The notes: generated by a model from the letters alone, not told the origin. A stretch of DNA of 64,000 nucleotides from Arcobacter iocasae (GCF_042214795.1 NZ_CP090177.1:186001-250000); one strand, 5' to 3'; counted from the first letter of the stretch, positions 54,401 to 62,998 are shown. Translations and numbers: made by a program.

Positions 54401-54428
54401 AACAAGTTCTTCGCTTTCTCACTTTTTA
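54341..54428. repeat. Second copy of the ~90-bp dispersed repeat
   Basis: Direct copy of 52893-52985 with about 75-80% identity by eye, on the other side of the calcium-binding gene. It runs straight into the left arm of the large inverted repeat, so the two repeat types belong to one family. Confidence 0.55.
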
Positions 54429-55010
54429 ATTGTAAAAAGTAAGACAAAAAGCAACCAGACGAGTTGATGAAGGCAAAGCTACCCTACAGTTATATATTTA
54501 TTTCCTGCCCTGCAAAACTCGCTAAAGAGTGCATTTAGCACTCTTCTTAACGCTCAAACAGTTTCGGGCGTTACCGAAAATAAACATCTAACTTTCGGCT
54601 TCATCAAAGTCTGGGAAGAAAAAAAGTTCAAACTATCATATGTAAATTTAAAAATGCAAAATTAGGGTTCTAAACAAATCAAAAATGCAAATATCCTTAT
54701 CCCACCTTTGGTTCCAACATTCGGCTCCTGCATCTGTAGCAATATTATTTGGTGTCAAAATATTACTTTATAAATTCACAGTTAGAATTGTAATGGATTT
54801 CTTTCTGCCTTTGATGAAGCTAAGATTTTAGGCTTTATTTTCGGTGAAAAGTGAGAATATGTTTGAGCGTGAAGAAAGAGTGCTAAATACACTCTTTTAG
54901 CGAGTCTTCGAACGCAGAAAAGAAAGACTAAAAGCTTAGGAAGCTTCGCCTTCATCAATTCGGCAGTCTTTTTTGCTTACTTTTTTGAGATTAAAAAGTA
55001 AGAAAAGCAA
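54413..55010. repeat. Large imperfect inverted repeat, arms about 200 bp
   Basis: The left arm (about 54413-54620) and right arm (about 54805-55010) are complements in the same order: the ACTTTTTAAT...AAAAGTAAG hairpin, GTTGATGAAGGCAAAGCT, ACTCGCTAAAGAGTG-ATTTAGCACTC, CTT-ACGCTCAAACA, ACCGAAAATAAA and CTTCATCAAAG. Identity looks about 75%. The 185-bp centre has no gene. It resembles a MITE-like or decayed transposon structure, but I see no transposase. Confidence 0.6.
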
Positions 55011-55073
55011 ATACCGTCAGGTGTTCATGAGAATAAAGAAATAAATTTATATTCTGTTCTAGATTTTTGTAAT

Positions 55074-55505
55074 CTAACATTTGTCGTCAGCGATAATTTT
55101 TCCGATGGGTAAATTATTGTGTTCCATGTTTTTGTTAGGTGTACGCTTAAGCCAACCGTCGGAAGGTATGTCCATGCCCTCTTCCTTAGCGAAATCAGGG
55201 TCAACCCATACAGATAGAATCTGATCTTCATCTAATTCTATTTCCTCAGGTTCAATACACCCTGAAATAAACTCATCCCAATTTTTCGAAATTAAAATTA
55301 AGTCATCTGTTTCATGATCCAAAAAAAATATTTCGCTATTTCTTATTGTGAATATGTTTCCACAACTATCATATGCAAAAGGCTCACCACAATTTTTTAC
55401 CGAAAATCCATTTGGTAAAGCACCACTAAAAGATTCAGCTATTCCATAGGATTCTCCACTTAAAGGTGAAGTAAATTCTTTATCTAAAATTTTCGATATA
55501 TCCAT
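55074..55505 (-). CDS. SMI1/KNR4-like (SUKH) small protein in a gene cassette
   Basis: A 143-aa acidic protein that resembles SMI1/KNR4 (SUKH) domains, which commonly serve as immunity proteins: the pattern PFAYDSCGNIFTIRNSEIFFLDHETDDLILISKNWDEFIS (about 43-83), then an acidic extension. Base composition is richer in G/C than nearby genes. It starts 8 nt after the attC-like site, a typical gene-cassette layout. No toxin gene is adjacent. It is confident as a coding gene and tentative as an immunity protein. Confidence 0.55.
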   Translation of the reverse strand: MDISKILDKEFTSPLSGESYGIAESFSGALPNGFSVKNCGEPFAYDSCGNIFTIRNSEIFFLDHETDDLILISKNWDEFISGCIEPEEIELDEDQILSVWVDPDFAKEEGMDIPSDGWLKRTPNKNMEHNNLPIGKIIADDKC

Positions 55506-55513
55506 AATTATGT

Positions 55514-55583
55514 CACCTAACGGTTGAAGTAAGCCAATAAATTCCCCAGAGCGTAATTTATTGGCTCCATTGATTTGTTATGT
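55514..55583 (-). other. attC: Integron attC-like recombination site
   Basis: Read on the minus strand, the site begins ACATAACAAATC (R''-like, ...AAC), continues into AGCCAATAAATT, loops through an 11-nt spacer, and closes with AATTTATTGGCT, then TACTTCAACC, and GTTAGGTG (R', matching GTTRRRY). The inner arms (11 bp, 55533-55543 and 55555-55565) are perfect complements, and the outer arms are imperfect with unpaired bases, as in attC hairpins. The stop codon of the upstream ORF lies in the site and the next ORF starts just after it. About 70 bp, within the usual attC size. Confidence 0.7.
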
Positions 55584-55799
55584 ATTATACCACTTACCGT
55601 CCCATAGAAAATAGTATATAAACTTATCTAGTAAGGTAAATATTTTGTCTTCGCCAATGGTATCAATGATTTTTGTCGGTATTGATATTCCATATAAGTT
55701 TTCATTAATAAGAAATAACTCTGAATTTTCAATTACAGTATTTAAAATAGAATATATTTCATTTTCATTTGTATCTTTTAGAATAATTTGTAAACCCAT
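55578..55799 (-). CDS. Small protein of unknown function, cassette gene
   Basis: A 73-aa protein that I do not recognise (alternating hydrophobic and acidic segments, ending FIYYFLWDGKWYNT). Its ATG overlaps the stop codon of the gene before it (TAATG), so the two are coupled. Its own stop codon (TAA) lies in the attC-like site. It probably forms a cassette with the gene before it. Confidence 0.6.
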   Translation of the reverse strand: MGLQIILKDTNENEIYSILNTVIENSELFLINENLYGISIPTKIIDTIGEDKIFTLLDKFIYYFLWDGKWYNT

Positions 55800-56059
55800 T
55801 ATATTTTGAACTCCAATATTGCTATATCTGATAACTCATCTATAATTTTAGATTGAAAATCATCAGCTACATTTTGACCTCTTAAATCATAGATTAAACG
55901 ACAAATATTGATATGACTTGGCAAATGTGATTTACCATAATTAATACGAGATTTATTATATTGGATACTTAATTCAAGTTGCTCGATTGATTCTATATTA
56001 TGATTTGCAACCAAAATAAACTCATTATTAGTTTCATCTATTATTTCAGGTGTAAACAT
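55799..56059 (-). CDS. Small protein of unknown function, first cassette gene
   Basis: An 86-aa protein without a recognisable motif. I selected the ATG at 56059 because AAAAGG lies 6 nt upstream; an ATG at 56077 would add six residues. It is coupled to the 73-aa gene by TAATG. Between this gene and radA (56078-56315) are AT-rich promoter regions with no other gene seen. Confidence 0.6.
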   Translation of the reverse strand: MFTPEIIDETNNEFILVANHNIESIEQLELSIQYNKSRINYGKSHLPSHINICRLIYDLRGQNVADDFQSKIIDELSDIAILEFKI

Positions 56060-56315
56060 CGTTGACCTTTTATACATAACTATTTAATTAATCATATATT
56101 CTATATAACTTATACTTAAAATGATTAATGTCTATACATTTTAAATATTTGTTATTAAATATTTCACAAAACCTATTAATAACTTATTTTACTAATTCTA
56201 TAATTAATAAAATAACAAATTGCAATATTTTAAAACCCCACCAACTTTTTATGCTAAAGTACAAAAAATTAAACAAAAATAATATAAAATCCCCTTGTGA
56301 TTATAAGGAAAAAAT

Positions 56316-57665
56316 ATGGCTAAGAAAAAAACAACTCTTTTTGAGTGTCAGCACTGTGGAGAACAAGCTACCAAATGGATGGGAAAATGTCCATCTTGTG
56401 GAGGTTGGGATAGCTTTGTTGAACTCAATACCGAACAACAAGAAGTATTAAAACAAACATCAAAAATAATAAACACAACATCAAAAGCAAGACCAATAAC
56501 CCAAATAGAACAAGATGACATCATCAGATTTTCATCAAATAACCATGAATTTGATTTAGTCTTAGGTGGAGGAATAGTTCCTGGAAGCCTTACACTTATA
56601 GGTGGAAGTCCAGGAGTTGGTAAATCAACCCTACTTTTAAAAGTAGCAGGTGACATCTCACAATCAGGTAAAAAAGTTCTTTATGTCTCGGGTGAAGAGA
56701 GTATGGGACAAATAAAACTTCGAGCAAATAGACTTGATGCAAATAGTGATAACCTTTATTTATTATCTGAAATCAAACTAGAAGAGATACAAGAAGAACT
56801 ATTAAGACAAAATTATGAAGCAGTAGTAATTGACTCTATTCAAACTATCTATTCTAGTTCACTCACCTCTGCTCCTGGTTCTGTTTCACAAGTAAGAGAG
56901 ATAACATTTGAACTTATGCGTAAAGCAAAAGAATCTGATATCGCTATGTTTATCATAGGACATATCACAAAAGATGGAAGCATAGCAGGACCTAGAGTTT
57001 TAGAACACATGGTTGATACAGTTTTATACTTTGAAGGAGAATCATCAAAAGAACTTAGAATGCTAAGGGGCTTTAAAAATAGATTTGGAAGTACGAGTGA
57101 GATAGGTATCTTTGAGATGACAGCTGAAGGACTTATAAGTGCTAAAGACATAGCCTCTAAGTTTTTTGATAAAAGTAAACCCCAAAGTGGTTCTGCTTTG
57201 ACTGTGGTTATGGAAGGAAGCCGAGCACTTATTATAGAAGTACAAGCCTTAGTTTGTGAAAGTACTTATCCAAACCCAAAACGAAGTGCTACAGGATTTG
57301 ATGTAAATAGATTAAACATGCTTTTAGCCCTACTTGAAAAGAAACTTGATTTACCTCTAAATCACTATGATGTATTTATAAATATAAGTGGTGGTATTAA
57401 GATAAAAGAGAGTTCTGCTGATTTGGCTGTGATTGCTTCGATTATTAGTTCATTTAGGGATAGACCTATTTCAAAAGAGTCAGTATTTATTGGTGAAGTT
57501 TCACTTACAGGTGAGATAAAAGATGTATATTCTATAGATATGAGACTAAAAGAGGCTAGTGCGCAAGGTGTTACAAAAGCAATAGTTGCTCAAAAAACAA
57601 ATTTAAAAACAAAATTAAAAATCTTCCCAGTGGATGAAGTGGTAAAAATGATTGAGCTATTTTAA
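56316..57665 (+). CDS. radA: DNA repair protein RadA
   Basis: RadA (Sms), 449 aa. An N-terminal C4 zinc finger (FECQHCGEQATKWMGKCPSCGGWDS), a RecA-like ATPase with Walker A GGSPGVGKST (about 90) and the RadA-specific KNRFGST segment, then a Lon-protease-like domain (about 275-449). It is a DnaB-type helicase for branch migration in homologous recombination. The ATG at 56316 has AAGGAAAAA upstream. A hairpin terminator closes the gene. Ordinary in length and content. Confidence 0.95.
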   Translation: MAKKKTTLFECQHCGEQATKWMGKCPSCGGWDSFVELNTEQQEVLKQTSKIINTTSKARPITQIEQDDIIRFSSNNHEFDLVLGGGIVPGSLTLIGGSPGVGKSTLLLKVAGDISQSGKKVLYVSGEESMGQIKLRANRLDANSDNLYLLSEIKLEEIQEELLRQNYEAVVIDSIQTIYSSSLTSAPGSVSQVREITFELMRKAKESDIAMFIIGHITKDGSIAGPRVLEHMVDTVLYFEGESSKELRMLRGFKNRFGSTSEIGIFEMTAEGLISAKDIASKFFDKSKPQSGSALTVVMEGSRALIIEVQALVCESTYPNPKRSATGFDVNRLNMLLALLEKKLDLPLNHYDVFINISGGIKIKESSADLAVIASIISSFRDRPISKESVFIGEVSLTGEIKDVYSIDMRLKEASAQGVTKAIVAQKTNLKTKLKIFPVDEVVKMIELF

Positions 57666-57671
57666 TAGCTC
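57654..57671 (+). terminator. Terminator of radA
   Basis: GAGCTAT/ATAGCTC hairpin with a TTTA loop, overlapping the radA stop codon and followed by a short T run. Confidence 0.75.
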
Positions 57672-57679
57672 AAATCTTT

Positions 57680-58084
57680 TTACTTCCCTACTCTTTTATT
57701 AGCCCCACTCATAAGCCTATCTTTTGTCACTATTGCTCTTGTATGAGTACCAGTTCCTATTACTCCACCAGAATCAACAACTTCTAAACTAAACTTATAA
57801 AGTTTTCCTTCCATACCTTCAAAAGTTGCAGTTGAAATAGCTGTATCACCACTAAGTGTTGGGGCTAGATGTTTTATATTTACTTCAACTCCAACAGATA
57901 ATTGACCCTCTTCTAAAAATGGTATTAAGATTTTTGCAGCCGAACACTCCATTAGTGCTACCATTCTAGCTGTTGCAAATACTTCTGGAAAATTATCTTC
58001 AGGTGAGATTTGTAAGTTTTTTGCTAAATCTTTATCTTCTACTTTAAATTCAATACTAGATTTTGCTCCAATTTCTAATTCCAT
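57680..58084 (-). CDS. FlK-like hotdog thioesterase
   Basis: A 134-aa hotdog-fold protein of the fluoroacetyl-CoA thioesterase-like (FlK) group: EVFATARMVALMECSAAKILIPFL (about 35-58), then SVGVEVNIKHLAPTLSGD and a C-terminal GGVIGTGTHTRAIV with the catalytic-region His. Without fluorinated compounds in this lineage, a general acyl-CoA hydrolase role is more likely. Monocistronic, convergent with radA. Confidence 0.82.
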   Translation of the reverse strand: MELEIGAKSSIEFKVEDKDLAKNLQISPEDNFPEVFATARMVALMECSAAKILIPFLEEGQLSVGVEVNIKHLAPTLSGDTAISTATFEGMEGKLYKFSLEVVDSGGVIGTGTHTRAIVTKDRLMSGANKRVGK

Positions 58085-58201
58085 ATTTTTACTCCTTTGA
58101 TTTTTTATATTTTATATTTTATTTACTTAAAGACAAAAAATGTCCTTTATTTACTAATTTGACTAATTTAGCTATAATCCGCCAAAAATAAATGGATAAA
58201 G

Positions 58202-58621
58202 ATGATTGACTTTGATAATCAAACAAAAATTGATATAGATATAAGCTCATTGGAAATAATAAAAAATGAACTAAGTCCAAAAGATATTGAACTAATACTT
58301 GTATACAATGATGAAATACAAACTTTAAATAAAGAGCATAGAAATATAGATAAAGCAACGGATGTACTTAGCTTCCCTCTTGACTATGATATGCCAAATA
58401 TGCCCTTAGGTTCTATTGTCATTTCTGTTGATTTTGTGGAAGATAAAGCTAAAGAGTATAATCACAGTTTTTTAGATGAATTAACACTTCTTTTCATCCA
58501 TGGTATGCTTCATTTATTGGGTTATGATCATGAAGTTGATAATGGTGAACATAGAGAAAAAGAAGAAGAATTAATCAAAAAATACAATCTTCCGAAAAGT
58601 TTAATTGTAAGGAATTCATAA
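58202..58621 (+). CDS. ybeY: Endoribonuclease YbeY
   Basis: A 139-aa YbeY, a zinc-dependent endoribonuclease for 16S rRNA 3' processing. The metal-binding motif HGMLHLLGYDHEVD is at about residues 100-113 (three His). The upstream ATDVLSFPLDYDMP segment is also conserved in the family. It ends 1 nt before the antiporter start codon, so the two are co-translated. Confidence 0.93.
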   Translation: MIDFDNQTKIDIDISSLEIIKNELSPKDIELILVYNDEIQTLNKEHRNIDKATDVLSFPLDYDMPNMPLGSIVISVDFVEDKAKEYNHSFLDELTLLFIHGMLHLLGYDHEVDNGEHREKEEELIKKYNLPKSLIVRNS

Positions 58622-59542
58622 ATGGATATTTTAATTTTTATTATTTCAATGACAGCTTTAATCTTTGGAGCTGATTTTATAATACAACAAAGTGAAAAAA
58701 TTGCACTACATTATAAAATCTCACCTTTTGTTATTGGAGCTACCTTGGTTGCCGTTGGTACTAGTTTACCAGAAATGGCTGTATCCATATCTGCTTCATT
58801 AAAAGGAAGTCCTGACATTGCTGTTGCAAATGTAATTGGAAGTACTATTTTTAATATTTCTTTAGTATTAGGTTCAGTATTTTTATTAGCCAAAAAAATA
58901 ATTCCAGATAGAGACCTTTTTGCCAAAGATTCGGCTTGGTCATTATTTCCTATTTTTGTTTTTATACTTATGAGTATAGATGGAAAGTTAACTTTTTTTG
59001 ATGGTATTTTATTCTTACTATTAATGTGTGCCTTCTTACTTTTTCTAATCTCTTCAAATCAAGTAGATGCAATAGATGAAGAATTAAAAAAAGAACCTTT
59101 TGGATGGGGAAAATCAGGACTATTTCTAGCTATAGGTTTTATTTTAACAATAGGTGGAGCTGATTTTGCAATTGATAGTGCTACAAATATTGCAAGAAGT
59201 TTTGGTATAAGTGAATGGTTAATTGGACTGTTTTTAGTAGCTTTTGGTACAAGTTTACCGGAACTTACTATTTCGATAAAAGCAGCACTTAATAATCAAG
59301 CTGATTTAGCAATCGGAAATATTATAGGTTCTAATGTTGCTAATTTTACGATGGTATTAGGATTATCTGCAATGGTTAATCCATTGAATGTTAATTTAAG
59401 TGCAAACTTATTTGATATAGTGGCAGCTTTGATTTTATCAATAATGTTAGTATTTATTACTGCTAATAAAATGTATAATAAAAGTGCGGGTATTGCATTG
59501 TTAATTGTATTTGCATTAGTGGTACAAAATAGCTTTTTTTAA
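58622..59542 (+). CDS. Calcium/sodium antiporter (CaCA family)
   Basis: A 306-aa membrane antiporter of the YrbG type with ten or so hydrophobic helices and the two alpha repeats ATLVAVGTSLPEMAVSISASLKGSPDIAVANVIGSTIFN (about 40-78) and FLVAFGTSLPELTISIKAALNNQADLAIGNIIGSNVAN (about 203-240), each with the ion-binding GTSLPE. It exchanges Ca2+ for Na+ or H+. It is cotranslated with ybeY and convergent with the Fur-family gene, with which it shares the terminator. Confidence 0.92.
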   Translation: MDILIFIISMTALIFGADFIIQQSEKIALHYKISPFVIGATLVAVGTSLPEMAVSISASLKGSPDIAVANVIGSTIFNISLVLGSVFLLAKKIIPDRDLFAKDSAWSLFPIFVFILMSIDGKLTFFDGILFLLLMCAFLLFLISSNQVDAIDEELKKEPFGWGKSGLFLAIGFILTIGGADFAIDSATNIARSFGISEWLIGLFLVAFGTSLPELTISIKAALNNQADLAIGNIIGSNVANFTMVLGLSAMVNPLNVNLSANLFDIVAALILSIMLVFITANKMYNKSAGIALLIVFALVVQNSFF

Positions 59543-59551
59543 GCTATTTTG
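59525..59551. terminator. Bidirectional terminator (antiporter / Fur-family gene)
   Basis: CAAAATAGCTT/AAGCTATTTTG hairpin with a T-rich loop, spanning both convergent stop codons. Confidence 0.8.
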
Positions 59552-59948
59552 CACATTGTGAACATACACCTGTAAAAACTACATTTGCATGTTTTACATT
59601 AAATTTACTTTGAGATTCTAATTCTTTTAAAACACTAGAAGTATCTATAATTATATCTTCGATTTTTTTACACTTTTCACAAACTAAATGAGAGTGTTCC
59701 TCTTTTATCAGTTCATAAACAGATTTTTCATTAGGTATTTTTACCTCAGATATAAAAAACTTCTCTACCATCGAATTTACATTTTTATAAATCGTTGCTA
59801 GTGAAATTGAAGGGAACTTACTTAACATACTTGCATAAAGTTCATCAATATTTATATGACCTTTGTGATAAAGTTCTTCAACTATAGCTATTCTTTGAGG
59901 TGTTACTTTCAAATTAAACTCTTTTAATAATCTACTAGAATTTTCCAT
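59544..59948 (-). CDS. Fur-family repressor, PerR-like
   Basis: A 134-aa Fur-family repressor. The winged helix covers about residues 8-85 (LKEFNLKVTPQRIAIVEEL, SISLATIYKNVNSM) and the C-terminal dimerisation/metal domain has HSHLVCEKCKKIEDI and CSQCAK, i.e. two CxxC zinc pairs and a His cluster. Position next to dps and a peroxidase-type protein, across a shared control region, suggests a peroxide sensor (PerR) rather than Fur. The two operator-like sites at 60025 and 60112 lie upstream. It is the only regulator in this cluster. Confidence 0.85.
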   Translation of the reverse strand: MENSSRLLKEFNLKVTPQRIAIVEELYHKGHINIDELYASMLSKFPSISLATIYKNVNSMVEKFFISEVKIPNEKSVYELIKEEHSHLVCEKCKKIEDIIIDTSSVLKELESQSKFNVKHANVVFTGVCSQCAK

Positions 59949-60024
59949 GACGCCTCCTTTATAATATATGTATAATAGTTTTATACTAATACTCGAATAG
60001 TAGTATAAGTAAGATAAACTTTAG

Positions 60025-60048
60025 TTAAAGAAAATAATTATTCTTTAA
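60025..60048. promoter_or_regulatory. PerR/Fur-like operator site 1
   Basis: A 24-bp near-palindrome (TTAAAGAA ... TTCTTTAA around AATAATTA) lies in the divergent region between the Fur-family gene and dps. The core AAAGAAAATAATTAT recurs almost exactly at 60112. Confidence 0.6.
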
Positions 60049-60111
60049 CTATTATTTTAAATTAAGAATGAAAATCAAAATTTATACTTTTATTATTAAT
60101 AAAAACTATCA

Positions 60112-60133
60112 AAAGAAAATAATTATCCTTTAA
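60112..60133. promoter_or_regulatory. PerR/Fur-like operator site 2
   Basis: AAAGAAAATAATTAT followed by CCTTTAA repeats the first site with one change, 63-84 bp before the dps start. This is the usual distance for repression. Confidence 0.6.
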
Positions 60134-60195
60134 GCTATATTCTATTAGAATTCTCAAAGGAAAAAAATTATCCACAAAATAAAAAAGGAATTAAA

Positions 60196-60633
60196 ATGAA
60201 AAATTTAACAAAACAATTAAAAGTTATCCAAGCAAGTTCTCTTGTAATGTTTACAAAAGTACATAACTACCATTGGAATATAAAAGGTATGCAGTTCTTT
60301 CCAATACATGAAATGACTGAAAAAATTTATGGTGAATTTAGTTCAATATATGATGATACAGCAGAAAGATTATTACAATTAGGAGATAAACCAATTGTGT
60401 TATTAGGTGAATTATCAAAAACATCAATTATAAAAGAAGATGAAAAAACTGATTTTGATGCAAAATATGTATTAGAAAATATATTAGCTGACTTTGAAAT
60501 ATTTATGTCAGAATTTAAAAAACTATCAACATTGGCAAATGAAAACAACGATAATACTACTGTTGCATTTGCAGATGAAAATGTTGCACATTTAGAAAAA
60601 AGCATCTGGATGATAAAAGCAACACTTAACTAA
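60196..60633 (+). CDS. dps: Dps-family ferritin-like DNA-protection protein
   Basis: A 145-aa Dps. The ferroxidase residues are in KVHNYHWNIKGMQFFPIHEMTEKIYGEFSSIYDDTAERLLQLG (about 20-62): His, His, Asp/Glu and Glu at inter-subunit positions. It stores iron, oxidises Fe2+ with peroxide and protects DNA. The N-terminus is short (few lysines), so strong DNA binding is uncertain. It has operators 1 and 2 upstream and is probably repressed by the Fur-family neighbour. Confidence 0.92.
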   Translation: MKNLTKQLKVIQASSLVMFTKVHNYHWNIKGMQFFPIHEMTEKIYGEFSSIYDDTAERLLQLGDKPIVLLGELSKTSIIKEDEKTDFDAKYVLENILADFEIFMSEFKKLSTLANENNDNTTVAFADENVAHLEKSIWMIKATLN

Positions 60634-60710
60634 TTCTTGCATTTAAGTTTGGATGAAATATAATCTTTAAATGATTAAATTCATCTAAAACTTATATATA
60701 AGGAAAAATA

Positions 60711-61364
60711 ATGAGACAACACGAATCTTATAAATGTAATAAATGTGGAAATATAATAGAAGTATCAAATGTTGGTGGAGGAACTCTATCTTGCTGTGGC
60801 GAAGAGATGGCCTGTATTACGACTGATTTAACATCAGTCGTTCTAATGAAAGCTTTTGCAGGTGAATCAATGGCTAGAAATAAATATGAATATTATGCAA
60901 AAGTTGCCCAAAAAGAGGGATACAGAGATATTGCTGAACACTTCCAAAGAGCTGCCAATAATGAAAAAATGCATGCTAAACTAGAATATAAAGCTTACAA
61001 TGTTTTAAATTATGATAGAGAGTTTGCTAATACAAGTGAAAATCTTCAACTTGCAGCTGATGGTGAAAATTACGAAAATACAACTATGTATCCAGACTTT
61101 GCAAAAATTGCAAAAGAAGAAGGTCATAAAGATATCGCAAGAATGTTAGAAATGATTGGTAAAATCGAAATAGAACATGAAAATATGTACAAAAGTTTAA
61201 AACAAAGACTTGATTCTGGTGCTGAATATGTTAGCGAAGATGAAGAGGAAGAGTGGATTTGTGAAGTTTGTGGACATGTTCATAGAGGTAAAAAAGCTCT
61301 TAAAATGTGCCCTGTATGTAAACACCCTCAAGAGTATCAATCAAGATTAAACTCTAAAAAATAA
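60711..61364 (+). CDS. Desulforubrerythrin (three-domain rubrerythrin)
   Basis: A 217-aa peroxide-reducing protein with three modules: an N-terminal desulforedoxin-type Cys4 site (YKCNKCGNII ... LSCCGEEM, residues 8-33), a central diiron four-helix domain (AFAGESMARNKYEYYAKVAQKEG, EHFQRAANNEKMHAKL, and IGKIEIEHENMY), and a C-terminal rubredoxin-like site (WICEVCGHVHRGKKALKMCPVCKHPQEY, about 180-207). This architecture is known from Campylobacter (desulforubrerythrin) and is typical of microaerophiles. It follows dps with a 77-nt gap and its own Shine-Dalgarno sequence (AAGGAAA). Confidence 0.9.
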   Translation: MRQHESYKCNKCGNIIEVSNVGGGTLSCCGEEMACITTDLTSVVLMKAFAGESMARNKYEYYAKVAQKEGYRDIAEHFQRAANNEKMHAKLEYKAYNVLNYDREFANTSENLQLAADGENYENTTMYPDFAKIAKEEGHKDIARMLEMIGKIEIEHENMYKSLKQRLDSGAEYVSEDEEEEWICEVCGHVHRGKKALKMCPVCKHPQEYQSRLNSKK

Positions 61365-61372
61365 AATCTTAT

Positions 61373-61405
61373 TTTAGGTTATTTGTTAAGTTCAAATAAC
61401 CTAAA
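61373..61405 (+). terminator. Hairpin after the desulforubrerythrin gene
   Basis: TTTAGGTTATTTG/CAAATAACCTAAA, a perfect 13-bp stem with a 7-nt loop; the T run after it is weak. Confidence 0.6.
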
Positions 61406-61444
61406 TCTCAACATAATCTAATAGTATAAACTATATAATCCCTT

Positions 61445-62998
61445 ATGATAATAAGAACTATATTTCTAATATTTTTTACATATAACCTAACTCTTGCAAA
61501 AGATTTTACAGTAGCTTCTTATAATGTGGAAAATTTCTTTGATTTAAAATATGACAAAACAGAATATAAAGAGTTTATTCCAAATACTAAATCAAACTGG
61601 AATCAAACGACATATAACACAAAACTAAAGCACATAGTAAAAGTAATAAAGGACTTAGATAAAGATGTTATTGCTTTACAAGAAGTAGAATCAAAACAAG
61701 CCTTTGATAACCTTTCGAAAAAATTACCCCAATACAAATATTCAATTTTCAAAAAATACAAAACTTCAAGCATAGGACTTGGAATACTAAGTAAATATGA
61801 AATAACAAATTATGAACTTATTGATGTAAAACACTCAAAAGTAAATCGCCCTATTTTAAAAGTAACATTAAATATAGATAATCACAAATTTATCATTTTT
61901 AATAATCATTGGCCCTCAAAAAGAAAGCAAGAGAGCCAAAGAGTTTTATATGCTCAAGCTATAGAAGATTATATAAAAAATTTAAATGAAGATGTTGATT
62001 ATGTTATTTTAGGAGATTTAAATTCAAATTACAATGAATTTGAAACTTTCAAATACTCAAAACTAAATAATACTTATGATTTAACAGGTATAAATGATGT
62101 TTTAAATACCTCAATAAAAGGCAAGTTTATCTCTAAAAATAATATTTTAAATTATGATAAAAAAGTACATTACAATCTATGGTTAGAGTTAAATTATAAT
62201 CAAAGATTTTCTTATAAATTTAGGGGTGAAAATGAGACTCCTGATAATATTGTTTTACCAAAAGCTTTATTTGATGATAAAAATATCTCCTATGTAAATG
62301 ATAGCTTTCAAGTCTTTAAACCAGAATATTTAATAAAAAATGGAAGAATATTTAGATGGAAAATAAAAAATAATATTCATCAAAACAGAGGTTTTTCTGA
62401 TCATTTGCCTATTTATGCAACATTTACAACAGACAAAGTAAAAAAACAAATACCAGTAAAAGCTGATTTGATAAGTGAACTTTACAGTAAAAACAATCTC
62501 TCTTTTCCTATCCTCTTATCTGATATAAACTTAGTGTATAAAACAGATAATGTAGCCATCATAAAACAAAAAAATGACCGAGCAATATTTGTTTACAAAG
62601 ATGTATCAAAATTAGAATATGACAAAAATTACACCATAAAAATAAATCAAACTAAAAGATTCAATGGACTATTAGAAATAAATGATTTCCAAATATTAGA
62701 TGGACAAGAAGATATGCTAGATAAAAAATCTCTTTTTTTAGATGCTTCTAAATATGATATATTGGAAAATAAGTTTCAAAATGAAGTTATAAGCAACATC
62801 TCAGGGCTTATGCATAACAACTATTTAAACTATATTTTTAAAAATGAAAAAAGAAAAATAAGAGTTTATGCAAAGAATAAAGAACTTTTACCAAAAAATG
62901 GGCAAAAAATTACTATAATAAACGCTCATTTAGGTTTTTATAAATCAAAACCACAAATAATACTCTATAAAAAAAGTGACTATAAATATGCTGATTAA
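61445..62998 (+). CDS. Endonuclease/exonuclease/phosphatase-family protein, secreted
   Basis: A 517-aa protein with a signal-type N-terminus (IIRTIFLIFFTYNLTLA) and an EEP fold: SYNVENFFD (about 25), ALQEVESKQAF (Glu), FNNHWPSKR, VILGDLNSN (Asp, Asn) and SDHLPIY (His). The metal and catalytic residues are all there. The C-terminal 180 residues form a separate OB-like or beta-rich region. Likely a secreted nuclease or phosphodiesterase. The 3' end overlaps murJ by 11 nt. Confidence 0.85.
   Translation: MIIRTIFLIFFTYNLTLAKDFTVASYNVENFFDLKYDKTEYKEFIPNTKSNWNQTTYNTKLKHIVKVIKDLDKDVIALQEVESKQAFDNLSKKLPQYKYSIFKKYKTSSIGLGILSKYEITNYELIDVKHSKVNRPILKVTLNIDNHKFIIFNNHWPSKRKQESQRVLYAQAIEDYIKNLNEDVDYVILGDLNSNYNEFETFKYSKLNNTYDLTGINDVLNTSIKGKFISKNNILNYDKKVHYNLWLELNYNQRFSYKFRGENETPDNIVLPKALFDDKNISYVNDSFQVFKPEYLIKNGRIFRWKIKNNIHQNRGFSDHLPIYATFTTDKVKKQIPVKADLISELYSKNNLSFPILLSDINLVYKTDNVAIIKQKNDRAIFVYKDVSKLEYDKNYTIKINQTKRFNGLLEINDFQILDGQEDMLDKKSLFLDASKYDILENKFQNEVISNISGLMHNNYLNYIFKNEKRKIRVYAKNKELLPKNGQKITIINAHLGFYKSKPQIILYKKSDYKYAD

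Noticed and set aside
54541..54575. A second attC-like site (TAACGC ... GCGTTA)
   Set aside because: The short palindrome is inside the large inverted repeat and lacks the paired inner arms and spacing of an attC; the right arm does not keep it.
55025..55231. 68-aa frame overlapping the SMI1-like gene
   Set aside because: Shadow of the 143-aa gene, lacking its own ribosome site.
56128..56451. A 107-aa plus-strand frame overlapping the start of radA
   Set aside because: It is out of frame with RadA and shows no Shine-Dalgarno sequence or domain; radA with its zinc finger is the real gene.
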